Source: Paraburkholderia madseniana (lineage in GTDB: Bacteria; Pseudomonadota; Gammaproteobacteria; Burkholderiales; Burkholderiaceae). From it: 64,000 bases of DNA. Both the position numbers and the translations under genes were made by a program. Under the pieces are notes generated by a model that saw nothing but the letters and a program-made list of their open reading frames with translations, ran no database searches and was not told where the DNA came from. The first letter of the stretch is position 1, and every line of letters begins with the position of its first letter. Location: contig NZ_VOSW01000030.1 of the NCBI RefSeq assembly GCF_009690905.1, forward strand, positions 30,112 through 94,111, in the 5' to 3' direction. This document shows, piece by piece, positions 53,114-62,941 of this stretch.

Positions 53114-53455
53114 CACATTGGTTGCAGGGCGTGAACCTTTTTACCACTGCCCCCGGTCCCTTTTGACGCAACGCGTCACCGTTTACCGACCCCCTGCACG
53201 GTATCTGACGGCCTTACTGAAGTCCTCGCCAGCGCCAACTGACGCTGGTTTTTCGCGTGGGAGCCACCGCCCGCATGCTTTTTGGCATGCCGCGGACCTC
53301 TTTTCAAGAGGGCTCCCCACAAACGGTATGTACCGTTTTCCCGACGTCGCTGCTGCCCTAACCAGACAGAGCGCGCGATGTCTTGACTCTGCGAATGTGT
53401 GTTACCGCCTGTTCAACTGGCGGAGTTCGCGGATCATGCAACATGGGAGATCTGA
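53114..53455 (+). ncRNA. Candidate structured leader or small RNA
   Basis: About 340 nt between the predicted promoter and the transglycosylase ATG. It contains a terminator-like hairpin at 53229-53253 (CCAGCG / CGCTGG, then TTTTT). Three more perfect short hairpins follow: GCATGC / GCATGC (about 53273-53290), CCTCTT / AAGAGG (about 53298-53312) and AACGGTA / TACCGTT (about 53323-53338). No credible ORF. Could be a riboswitch or attenuator, or a separate sRNA ending at 53253. Confidence 0.5.
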
Positions 53456-54637
53456 ATGAACGCCTGGTTATCGTGGCGTCCCGATGAGCGTATCGCGCAA
53501 GTTGTGCGTGGTGCGTTGCGTCGCGGGACGCGAATGAGTCATCACCTGTTCAGCATCGTCGGTGGTATCGCCGTCGTGCTGGCCGTTACGCTGTGGCTGA
53601 TGCCAGCTTTGCGCGGCACCCTTGCCGCCAAGCTGATGCCGGTCATTTCCGCCGCTGTGCAGGCCGGTCCCGCCCGTCTGCTGCAGGGCCACCCGCTGCC
53701 GGCTTTCGGGCCCCCTGGCGCGTCCTCTGACGATTCGCTGTCCGCGAATTCGACCGGTAGCGACGCCGCGAGCGGTGCGAACAACGGCAACAATGGCGTC
53801 ACCGCCAGCAATACCAGCTACGACGGCGCCTTCGACGGCACCGGCACGTCCGGTATGGGCGTGGCTGCACTGAACGGCCTCGACCCGCGCACCATGCAGA
53901 GCGTTTCCGCGCTGGCACGGCTGATCCCGGCGCAGCGCGTCACGGCCGATGCACGCGACGATCGTGTGCTGGTTTCGACCCGCGAGCAGGATCTGGTCTC
54001 GTCGTACCTGGCGCGGCGTTATCGCGTCGCTCAGGGACCCGTTAGCGAGCTCGTGAAGGCCGCGTTCGACACCGGCCGCGAAGTCGATCTCGACCCGCTT
54101 CTCCTGCTGTCCGTGATGGCAATCGAATCGGGCTTCAACCCGTACGCCGAGAGCGGCGTGGGCGCGCAAGGCCTGATGCAGGTGATGTCCAAGGTTCACT
54201 CGGACAAGTTCCAGTATTTCGGCGGCCAGAGCGCGGCGCTTGAACCGGTTGCGAACATCAAGGTGGGCGCGCTGGTGCTGAAGGATTGCATCGCACGCGG
54301 CGGTTCGCTGCCGGGCGGTCTGCGTCTCTACGTCGGCTCCACTTCGCAGGACGACGGCGGCTACGGCGCCAAGGTGATGGCCGAGCGTGGCCGCCTGCGC
54401 GATGTGGCGCGCGGCCGCAAGGTGCCGATCAACGCACCGCAGGCGCCGGTTTTGACGGCGTCGAACACGACTACGGCTGCGGCGGCATCGACTAGCGGCA
54501 AGCGCGTGCAGATGACGCTCGATGCCGGTCATCCGCTGAGCGCGGCGGCGCCGGTGAAGACGCCGGTGTCCGAGCAGGACGACGCTAGTTCCAATGCGAC
54601 CAAGCATGTGGCATCGGCTTCGGAGTTGGGCGCTTGA
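53456..54637 (+). CDS. Membrane-anchored lytic transglycosylase (SLT domain)
   Basis: 393 residues. N-terminal anchor (IVGGIAVVLAVTLWLMPALR), Ser/Asn/Gly-rich linker, then an SLT domain with LLLLSVMAIESGFNPYAESG (catalytic Glu in AIESGFNP) and AQGLMQVMSKVH. A Thr/Ala-rich C-terminal tail follows. It would cleave peptidoglycan in the periplasm. GGGAGATCTGA precedes the ATG. A terminator follows. Confidence 0.88.
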   Translation: MNAWLSWRPDERIAQVVRGALRRGTRMSHHLFSIVGGIAVVLAVTLWLMPALRGTLAAKLMPVISAAVQAGPARLLQGHPLPAFGPPGASSDDSLSANSTGSDAASGANNGNNGVTASNTSYDGAFDGTGTSGMGVAALNGLDPRTMQSVSALARLIPAQRVTADARDDRVLVSTREQDLVSSYLARRYRVAQGPVSELVKAAFDTGREVDLDPLLLLSVMAIESGFNPYAESGVGAQGLMQVMSKVHSDKFQYFGGQSAALEPVANIKVGALVLKDCIARGGSLPGGLRLYVGSTSQDDGGYGAKVMAERGRLRDVARGRKVPINAPQAPVLTASNTTTAAAASTSGKRVQMTLDAGHPLSAAAPVKTPVSEQDDASSNATKHVASASELGA

Positions 54638-54681
54638 GGTTGACTTAACCCGGTTCGCCTGGCCCGGGAGCGGCCGATACA

Positions 54682-54711
54682 AAAAAGGACACCCGAGAGA
54701 GTGTCCTTTTT
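54682..54711 (+). terminator. Terminator after the lytic transglycosylase gene
   Basis: AAAAAGGACAC / GTGTCCTTTTT around CCGAGAGA, with T-run. Confidence 0.9.
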
Positions 54712-54844
54712 CTTTTGTGGTTTTCGTCTGTAGTGACGTGCGCGGCCGTGAGGCGTGTGTCACAGGCATTGTGCAACCCGGCCTCGCCGAGCAGCCCTTC
54801 AGGCACTCAAAGCCGCAGAGCGGCTCTGTGGCGCCTCTATCCAG

Positions 54845-56041
54845 TCAGTGCCGTCCGAAAAGTTTCGCCAGCCGCTCGACCGCTTCTTCCAACTTCGGCA
54901 GGGCGGTTGCATACGATAGCCGGATGTAGTCTTTCGGCGCGTGCGTGCCGAAGTCCATGCCCGGCACCAACACCACGCCCGCGTCATGCAGCATCGCTTT
55001 GGTGAGCGCCGCGCTGTCTCCGGCCGCCGGATGCGCGACCGTTCGGCAATCGGCGTACACGTAGAAGGCGCCGTCAGGCATTACCGGCACCGAGAAACCC
55101 AGCGATTCGAGCGCCGGCACAATGAAGTCGCGGCGGCGCTTGAATTCGAGGCGACGCGCTTCGTAGATGGCGATCGTTTCCGGTTCGAAGCAGGCCAGCG
55201 CCGCATGCTGCGCGAGCGCCGACGCGCAGATGAACAGGTTTTGCGCGAGCTTTTCGAACGCGCCGACCATGCCAGGCGGCACTACCAGCCAGCCCAAACG
55301 CCAGCCGGTCATGTTGAAGTACTTCGAGAAGCTGTTGACGGTGATGACGTCGTCACCGAACGAGAGCGCCGAGACGGGCTTCGCGTCGTAGCTCAGGCCC
55401 TGGTAGATCTCGTCGACGATCGTAAAGCCGCCACGCGCCCGCACGGTCTTGACAATGCGTTCGAGCTCAGCGGGCTCGATCGACGTGCCCGTCGGATTAG
55501 ACGGCGACGCCAGCAGCACGCCGCGGGTGTGCTCGTTCCACAGGCGCTCGACGTCGGCGGCGGTTAGCTGGAAGCGTTCGGCCGGCCCGCTCGGCACCAT
55601 CACCGGTTTGCCTTCCGCTGCGATCACGAAGTGGCGGTTGCACGGGTAGCACGGGTCGGGCATCAGTATTTCATCGTCGCGATCGACTAGCGCCGCGCAA
55701 GCGAGCAGCAGCGCGGCAGACGCGCCGGCGGTGACGACGATCCGCGCAGGATCGACGCTGACGCCGTAGAACTCAGCGTAATGCGCCGAGATCGCTTCGC
55801 GCAGCGCGTGCAGGCCAAGTGCGTTCGTGTATTGCGTGACGCCGCGGCGCAGGGCGTTCGCAGCCGCTTCGATGACCGGCTCGGGCGCGGTGAAATCGGG
55901 TTCGCCGATTCCCATGTGGATGATGTCGCGCCCTTCGCGCTCGAGCAGCGCGGCTTCCTTGGCCAGTTCCATCACATAGAAAGGCTGGATGGCGTCGACG
56001 CGGGCAGCAAGCCGCACCAAGGGTTCGGTCACGGAGTTCAT
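54845..56041 (-). CDS. Class I/II pyridoxal-phosphate aminotransferase
   Basis: 398 residues. GIGEPDFTAPEPV, SPSNPTGTSIEP, IVDEIYQGLSYD and the PLP-lysine motif NSFSKYFNMTGWRLGW are all present. Of the aspartate/alanine/aromatic aminotransferase superfamily; the substrate cannot be told from sequence alone. It lies downstream of ribBA-ribH-nusB on the same strand. Confidence 0.88.
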   Translation of the reverse strand: MNSVTEPLVRLAARVDAIQPFYVMELAKEAALLEREGRDIIHMGIGEPDFTAPEPVIEAAANALRRGVTQYTNALGLHALREAISAHYAEFYGVSVDPARIVVTAGASAALLLACAALVDRDDEILMPDPCYPCNRHFVIAAEGKPVMVPSGPAERFQLTAADVERLWNEHTRGVLLASPSNPTGTSIEPAELERIVKTVRARGGFTIVDEIYQGLSYDAKPVSALSFGDDVITVNSFSKYFNMTGWRLGWLVVPPGMVGAFEKLAQNLFICASALAQHAALACFEPETIAIYEARRLEFKRRRDFIVPALESLGFSVPVMPDGAFYVYADCRTVAHPAAGDSAALTKAMLHDAGVVLVPGMDFGTHAPKDYIRLSYATALPKLEEAVERLAKLFGRH

Positions 56042-56182
56042 ACGATCAAATCCAGTTCAGAAGCAAAAGCGGGACGACGCATGGCACATGGGTTCATGTG
56101 CGCTGCGGCGTCCTTGCAAGCGCCCAGCGGTATGGGGCTGCGGCATGGTAGCAGGCGCATGACAAGGTCACGCGCCTCACGC

Positions 56183-56617
56183 TCAATGCTTGCGGGCTGC
56201 CTGCGTTTCGGCAGCGCGCAATTGCGCCGACAGCTTGTCCAGCACGCCGTTCACGTACTTATAGCCGTCCGCGCCGCCAAACGTCTTGGCGAGTTCGACG
56301 GCTTCATTGATGACCACGCGATAGGGGATATCGACGTGATTCTTCAACTCGAACGCAGCGACCAGCAGCACGGCGCGTTCGACCGGCGAAAGCTGGTCGA
56401 TCGGGCGGTCGAGGCACGGTGCGATGTCGGCGGAGAGCGCTTCCGAATCGCGGATCACGCCGTGCAGGATGGCGTCCAGATGTTCGTGGTCGGCCTTGTC
56501 GAAGCCCTGTGCGCCGCGCAACTGCGCGTCGATTTCACCGCCGGGCGAACCCGACAGCAGCCACTGGTAAAGCCCCTGCGTGGCTAGTTCGCGGGAGCGT
56601 CGGCGTGCGCTCTTCAT
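56183..56617 (-). CDS. nusB: Transcription antitermination factor NusB
   Basis: 144 residues with the all-alpha NusB fold: ARRRSRELATQGLYQWLLSG, LSPVERAVLLVAAFELK, IPYRVVINEAVELAKTFGG. Its start overlaps the ribH stop by four bases, a standard ribH-nusB pairing. Confidence 0.94.
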   Translation of the reverse strand: MKSARRRSRELATQGLYQWLLSGSPGGEIDAQLRGAQGFDKADHEHLDAILHGVIRDSEALSADIAPCLDRPIDQLSPVERAVLLVAAFELKNHVDIPYRVVINEAVELAKTFGGADGYKYVNGVLDKLSAQLRAAETQAARKH

Positions 56618-57120
56618 GCCTCTTCCTCTTCTTCGTCTTCTTCCTCGTCGTCACCGCCGAGCTGTTCGAGCGCGACCGAGAGGTTCGCCATTTCGACGGC
56701 CACGCGCGCTGCGTCACGACCCTTCTCGGTCATGCGCGCGACGGCTTGTTCGTCGTTTTCGGTGGTCAGCACAGCGTTCGCGACCGGGATGCCGAAGTCG
56801 AGGCCGATGCGGGTGATGCCCGCGCCGCTTTCGTTCGACACCAGTTCGAAGTGGTACGTCTCGCCGCGAATCACCGCGCCCAGCGCGATCAGTGCGTCGA
56901 ATTGCGCGCTTTCGGCAAGCTTTTGCAGCGCCAGCGGGATTTCCAGCGCGCCCGGCACGGTGACCAGCAGCACGTCTTCGCCGGTCACGCCGAGGCGTTC
57001 GAGTTCTTCGATGCACGAATCCGCGAGACCGTTGCAGACGGGTTCGTTAAAACGCGCCTGGACGATGCCGATACGCAGTCCGTCGCCGTCGAGATTCGGT
57101 TGGTATTGTCCGATTTCCAT
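56614..57120 (-). CDS. ribH: 6,7-dimethyl-8-ribityllumazine synthase
   Basis: 168 residues. GIVQARFNEPVCNGLADSCI, PGALEIPLALQKLAES and ALGAVIRGETYHFELV are RibH active-site regions. The C-terminus is a long Asp/Glu run (DDEEEDEEEEEA), longer than usual. It condenses the products of RibB and the pyrimidine branch. Confidence 0.94.
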   Translation of the reverse strand: MEIGQYQPNLDGDGLRIGIVQARFNEPVCNGLADSCIEELERLGVTGEDVLLVTVPGALEIPLALQKLAESAQFDALIALGAVIRGETYHFELVSNESGAGITRIGLDFGIPVANAVLTTENDEQAVARMTEKGRDAARVAVEMANLSVALEQLGGDDEEEDEEEEEA

Positions 57121-57170
57121 GTGAATTCCGTAGTGTTTTGAGTTGGCGCTAAAGCGCGTGAATGGTCGGA

Positions 57171-58307
<1,137 letters not shown>

Positions 58308-58421
58308 GTTGGCGGAATTTTTCGAAGAAAGCGCGTATTTTACGCCACGCGCGCCCCCACGTCGCCTGGGCCGAATGGCATAGGCCGTTTGGCGAGGCAC
58401 TTAGGGCTGTCTGGCGGCGGT

Positions 58422-58445
58422 TTGACAGGGCGGCGTTGCTATAAT
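58422..58445 (+). promoter_or_regulatory. Possible ilvD promoter
   Basis: Perfect -10 TATAAT at 58440-58445, 65 bp before ilvD. A TTGACA lies only 12 bp upstream of it, too close to be the matching -35, so the true -35 is weak. Confidence 0.35.
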
Positions 58446-58510
58446 TCGTCGCGCCCGCGAAGGCCGCCTCCAGAAAACAACCTCCCCGCTAAACCCGTTC
58501 GAGAAAGATC

Positions 58511-60373
58511 ATGCCGCACTATCGCTCACGCACATCGACTCATGGCCGCAACATGGCCGGCGCCCGCGCCCTGTGGCGCGCCACCGGAATGAAAGACGAC
58601 GATTTCGGCAAGCCGATCATCGCGGTGGTGAACTCGTTCACCCAGTTCGTGCCGGGTCATGTGCATCTTCGCGACCTCGGCGCGCTGGTCGCGAAGGAAA
58701 TCGAAGCGGCTGGCGGTGTGGCCAAGGAATTCAACACCATCGCGGTGGACGACGGCATTGCCATGGGCCACGGCGGCATGCTGTATTCGCTGCCCTCGCG
58801 CGAACTGATCGCCGACTCGGTGGAATACATGGTCAACGCGCACTGCGCCGACGCCATGGTCTGTATCTCCAATTGCGACAAGATCACCCCGGGCATGCTG
58901 ATGGCCGCCATGCGCCTGAACATTCCGGTCGTATTCGTGTCCGGCGGTCCGATGGAAGCGGGCAAGGTCAAATCGCCGACGGACGGCCAGGTGATCGCCA
59001 AGATCGATCTGATCGACGCGATGATCAAGGCGGCCGACCCCAAGATCAGCGACGCTGAAGTGGCCGAAGTCGAGCGCAGCGCCTGCCCGACGTGCGGTTC
59101 CTGCTCGGGCATGTTCACCGCGAACTCGATGAATTGCCTGACCGAGGCGATCGGTCTGGCGTTGCCGGGCAACGGCACGATCGTCGCCACGCATGCATGG
59201 CGCAAGGGCCTGTTCGAACAGGCCGGGCGCCTCGTGGTGGACCTGTGCCGCCGCTACTATCAGGAAGAAGACGTGTCGGTCCTGCCGCGCAGCATCGCCA
59301 GCAAGCAGGCATTCGAGAACGCCATGGCGCTCGACGTGGCCATGGGCGGTTCGACCAATACTGTGCTGCACCTGCTGGCGGCGGCGCAGGAAGCCGGCGT
59401 CGATTTCACGATGTCCGACATCGACCGTATCTCGCGCAAAGTGCCGTGCCTGTGCAAAGCGGCGCCCGCCACCGACAAATACCATATCGAAGACGTGCAC
59501 CGTGCCGGCGGCATCCTCGGCATTCTCGGTGAACTGGCCCGTGCGGATCTGCTGGACCTGTCGTGCGGCAACGTGCATAGCGGCACGCTGGGCAATGCCA
59601 TCGCCAAATGGGACGTCGCCGGTGGCGCGGGTGAAGAAGCGCAGAAGTTCTTCCGTGCGGCCCCGGGCGGCATTCCGACCACTGTCGCGTTCAGCCAGGA
59701 AGCCACGTTCGCGTCGCTGGATACCGACCGCAAGACCGGCTGTATCCGCAGCAAGCAGGACGCGTATTCGAAAGACGGCGGCCTCGCTGTCCTCTACGGC
59801 AACCTCGCGGAGAAGGGCTGCATCGTCAAGACTGCAGGTGTCGACGAATCGCAATGGATTTTCTCCGGACGCGCGCGCGTCTTCGAGAGTCAGGACGACG
59901 CCGTCGACGCCATTCTGGGCGACAAGGTGGTGGCGGGTGACGTGGTCGTGATCCGTTACGAAGGCCCCAAGGGCGGTCCTGGCATGCAGGAAATGCTGTA
60001 CCCCACGTCGTATCTGAAGTCCAAAGGCCTGGGCAAGACCTGTGCGCTCTTCACCGACGGCCGTTTCTCCGGCGGTTCGTCAGGGCTCGTGATCGGGCAT
60101 GCGTCGCCGGAAGCAGCCGAAGGCGGCACGATCGGTCTGGTGGAAGATGGCGATGTGATCGAGATCGACATTCCCAGGCGCAAGATGCACCTGGTGGTGT
60201 CAGGCGAGGAATTGGCGCGCCGCCGCGAGGCTATGGAGGCTCGTGGTGACAAGGCGTGGATGCCGGTGGATCGTGAACGCGTGGTGTCGCAGGCGTTGCA
60301 AGCCTATGCGGCGTTGGCGACCTCTGCGGACCGTGGCGCCGTGCGGGACCTCTCGCAATTGAAGCGCAAGTGA
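58511..60373 (+). CDS. ilvD: Dihydroxy-acid dehydratase
   Basis: 620-residue Fe-S enzyme of branched-chain amino-acid biosynthesis. Cluster cysteines in CISNCDKITPGM and CPTCGSCSGMFTANSMNC; ARALWRATGMKDDDFGKPII at the N-terminus and FTDGRFSGGSSGLVIGHASP near the C-terminus are typical. GAGAAAGATC precedes the ATG. Confidence 0.95.
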   Translation: MPHYRSRTSTHGRNMAGARALWRATGMKDDDFGKPIIAVVNSFTQFVPGHVHLRDLGALVAKEIEAAGGVAKEFNTIAVDDGIAMGHGGMLYSLPSRELIADSVEYMVNAHCADAMVCISNCDKITPGMLMAAMRLNIPVVFVSGGPMEAGKVKSPTDGQVIAKIDLIDAMIKAADPKISDAEVAEVERSACPTCGSCSGMFTANSMNCLTEAIGLALPGNGTIVATHAWRKGLFEQAGRLVVDLCRRYYQEEDVSVLPRSIASKQAFENAMALDVAMGGSTNTVLHLLAAAQEAGVDFTMSDIDRISRKVPCLCKAAPATDKYHIEDVHRAGGILGILGELARADLLDLSCGNVHSGTLGNAIAKWDVAGGAGEEAQKFFRAAPGGIPTTVAFSQEATFASLDTDRKTGCIRSKQDAYSKDGGLAVLYGNLAEKGCIVKTAGVDESQWIFSGRARVFESQDDAVDAILGDKVVAGDVVVIRYEGPKGGPGMQEMLYPTSYLKSKGLGKTCALFTDGRFSGGSSGLVIGHASPEAAEGGTIGLVEDGDVIEIDIPRRKMHLVVSGEELARRREAMEARGDKAWMPVDRERVVSQALQAYAALATSADRGAVRDLSQLKRK

Positions 60374-60511
60374 GGCGTAGTTGAAGCTTAACTGACCGGC
60401 TGGCTGATGCAGGGGGCGCGAGGCCGGGCGACGTTCGGTGAGTCGTATTGAGGACGCAATAGTCTCTTGCCGGGAGCGCGCCCGGATCACCCCGCTTAGT
60501 CAGGAGAAGTG

Positions 60512-62413
60512 TCAGCCGCTTTCGGAAACGACGGCGGCCCCATCACTTTCGCGCATGGCCTCCGCTATTCCCGCGAACGACATCGGACGGCCAGTCAGAA
60601 AGCCCTGAACAACGTCACATCCCGCCTCTGACAACCAGGCGAGCTGCGCAGGGTATTCAACTCCTTCGGCGACGACCGTGAGGCCAAAGCTGTGTGCCAT
60701 CGAGATAATGGCGGTAACGATCGGCTGTCCTGCGTGTGGCAGTGCCTTGACGAAGCCGCGGTCTATCTTGATCTGGTTGAGCGGAAATGACTGCAGATAG
60801 GACAGGGAAGAATAACCGGTCCCAAAATCGTCGATGGACAGGCGGATACCATGGGCGCGCAGTTGCCTCATCACGTTCACCGCGACTGACATGTTGGCCA
60901 TGAGCAGGCTTTCGGTAAGCTCAAGTTCCAGCATGCCGGGGGGTAGACCACTATCTTTTAGCGCCTCAAGAACATCGTGCTGAAATCCAGGCTGTCGAAG
61001 TTGCCTTGCAGATACGTTCACCGAGACACTTGCGGCATTGCTCGCGTTGGCATTCCATTGTGCGGCATCGTGACAGGCGCGCCGCATAACCCATCTCCCC
61101 AGTGTAACGATGAGATCACTGTTCTCCGCGATCGGGATAAATTCTGCCGGCGAAATGCTGCCTTCCGATGAATGGGTCCATCGCGCAAGCGCCTCTACGC
61201 CAACAAGTTGTCCTGTCTGGCAATTGAATTGAGGTTGGTAGGCCAACTCAAGCGCCTCGCATTCAATCGCTCCCCGCAGTTCGCGCTCAAGCCAGGCGCG
61301 TCGCTGAGCCTCCTTCGTCATCTGCGGCCTGAACTCGACAGCGACGTTCTTCCCCCCGCTTTTTGCAGCGTACAAAGCAAGGTCTGCGCTGCTGACGAGT
61401 GATGCAACGTCGGTCGCATCGTCGGGGAACCGGCTGAATCCGACACTTGCCGTCACCGGAACGCTGCCGCCATGCAGCTCGAACGGCCGAGCCAGGACGT
61501 TGGTTATGCACTCGGCCGTGCTACGGCTACCGGCGCGGTCGGCGTCGTCGACAGCAAGCACTGCAAATTCGTCACCTCCAATGCGGCTGACAACGTCTGT
61601 CGGGCGCACGGCGTCGCGTAGAGCGGAAGCGACGGAACGCAGCAGTTCGTCTCCCGCGCCATGCCCCAGGGTGTCGTTAACAGTCTTGAAGTTATCGAGG
61701 TCAACCAACACCAGCGTCACGTGCGTCCAGCCACCGCCCCACGGTAGCAGGCGGGCCGCCAGTTCGTCGTAGAATGCCCGGCGGTTTGGCAAGTCCGTGA
61801 GAGGGTCTGTACGCGCGAGGTATTCGAGTTCCCTCTCTGCCTTTACGACGCGCGCTTTCATGCGCGACGTGACGATGGACGATACGCAGAGCGCGCAGAT
61901 GCAAGCTGCCAGGAGAAAGCCGGCATATTGCCAAAGCTCTCGAACCATGCCTTCAGTGCTCGCGACAAGCACGACGGTACCAAGGACTTCCCCGCCCTGG
62001 ATGACCGGATAGGCGACAAAAATATCTTTCAGGGAAAAGTGTTCCGGCGCGAAATTGCTTGCGAGCGTCGCTTCGTTCGCCTCGGGTGCCGAGATTCCCG
62101 CTCTGGCGTACCGCGCGTGGACACTGCCTTGCGCGTTAAACACCGCGACGCTCTCCACATACGGCACGTTGCTAAGTGGTCGAAGTATCTCGCGGGTTGT
62201 CTGATCGTCGTGAAACATCAGCGACGCGGTGATATTTGCTGAGACCATAGCTGCCTGCAAACGTGCGTCCGCCAGGAGAGCGGCGCGTAACGACAGCGCC
62301 TGGTAGGCCAGCAGCCCTGCGCTGGAAATCAGCAGGGCGATTGCGATACCAACGATATTCACGCGCCCCAGGGCGCGCGTCAGACTTGGTGTCTGTTCCT
62401 CATGAGACGTCAT
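60512..62413 (-). CDS. CHASE8-GGDEF-EAL c-di-GMP enzyme
   Basis: 633 residues. Two membrane helices (about 20-42 and 160-182) flank a CHASE8-type periplasmic sensor. The GGDEF motif is intact at 279-283, with an inhibitory RxxD site (RPTD) five residues before it. The EAL motif is intact (407-409), with DDFGTG and EGVE. It may act as cyclase, phosphodiesterase or both. Its start overlaps the yfiR stop by four bases, and YfiR is known in other systems to repress such a sensor in the periplasm. Confidence 0.9.
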   Translation of the reverse strand: MTSHEEQTPSLTRALGRVNIVGIAIALLISSAGLLAYQALSLRAALLADARLQAAMVSANITASLMFHDDQTTREILRPLSNVPYVESVAVFNAQGSVHARYARAGISAPEANEATLASNFAPEHFSLKDIFVAYPVIQGGEVLGTVVLVASTEGMVRELWQYAGFLLAACICALCVSSIVTSRMKARVVKAERELEYLARTDPLTDLPNRRAFYDELAARLLPWGGGWTHVTLVLVDLDNFKTVNDTLGHGAGDELLRSVASALRDAVRPTDVVSRIGGDEFAVLAVDDADRAGSRSTAECITNVLARPFELHGGSVPVTASVGFSRFPDDATDVASLVSSADLALYAAKSGGKNVAVEFRPQMTKEAQRRAWLERELRGAIECEALELAYQPQFNCQTGQLVGVEALARWTHSSEGSISPAEFIPIAENSDLIVTLGRWVMRRACHDAAQWNANASNAASVSVNVSARQLRQPGFQHDVLEALKDSGLPPGMLELELTESLLMANMSVAVNVMRQLRAHGIRLSIDDFGTGYSSLSYLQSFPLNQIKIDRGFVKALPHAGQPIVTAIISMAHSFGLTVVAEGVEYPAQLAWLSEAGCDVVQGFLTGRPMSFAGIAEAMRESDGAAVVSESG

Positions 62414-62940
62414 AAGACATTCCTTGCAAGGCGGAGCAGCTTGGAACTGAGCGACAGATGTCGGCGCAGCGCCTGCTGATTCTCTATGTCGAAACGGAGA
62501 TGATTTTCCTCAGTGAACAGACGGATGACCGCAGTGTGGTCGCCGGTGTCAAAGTTGCTGATGACCAAAATCGGCTGATCCGACGAGACAACGTCTTTCA
62601 CCGCATGAGACATTTGCTCCTCGCCTTCGAGCACGATGACATTGCATCTGTCCTGGCCGCTCCTGGACGGCATGGGAATTACGGACCACGCATGGCCGCC
62701 AACAGATCGCCCGTCGAGTTTCGAGAGCGCGGTGCCAAGATCGCTGTCCCTGTTCGCACAGACAAAGAGAGTGGTGTCAGACAGACTTCCTACGGGCCAT
62801 GTGGTGAACTGGGTAAAGTTGAATATATAAGCTGCCTTCAATGCCGACTCATCCACCTGCGCGTGAACCGATCCCGCTATAAGCGCCCAGATAACGAAGG
62901 TGCATGCGCTTGCATAGAAAAAGGTGCGGGCGAACGACAT
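62410..62940 (-). CDS. yfiR: YfiR family periplasmic regulator
   Basis: 176 residues with a signal peptide (FARTFFYASACTFVIWALIA) and the DUF4154/YfiR core: ALKAAYIFNFTQFTTWPVGS, RCNVIVLEGEEQ and FTEENHLRFDIENQQALRRH. Two or more cysteines are present (redox control is known for YfiR). Its ATG comes one base after the stop of the TonB-receptor gene, and its stop overlaps the GGDEF-EAL gene. Confidence 0.9.
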   Translation of the reverse strand: MSFARTFFYASACTFVIWALIAGSVHAQVDESALKAAYIFNFTQFTTWPVGSLSDTTLFVCANRDSDLGTALSKLDGRSVGGHAWSVIPMPSRSGQDRCNVIVLEGEEQMSHAVKDVVSSDQPILVISNFDTGDHTAVIRLFTEENHLRFDIENQQALRRHLSLSSKLLRLARNVL

Positions 62941-62941
62941 T

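Noticed and set aside
53118..53459. 113-codon plus-strand gene in the transglycosylase leader
   Set aside because: No ribosome binding site, and the frame passes through the terminator-like hairpin; better explained as leader RNA.
58308..58510. FMN riboswitch upstream of ribBA
   Set aside because: No conserved RFN-element sequence could be seen in this 200-bp region.
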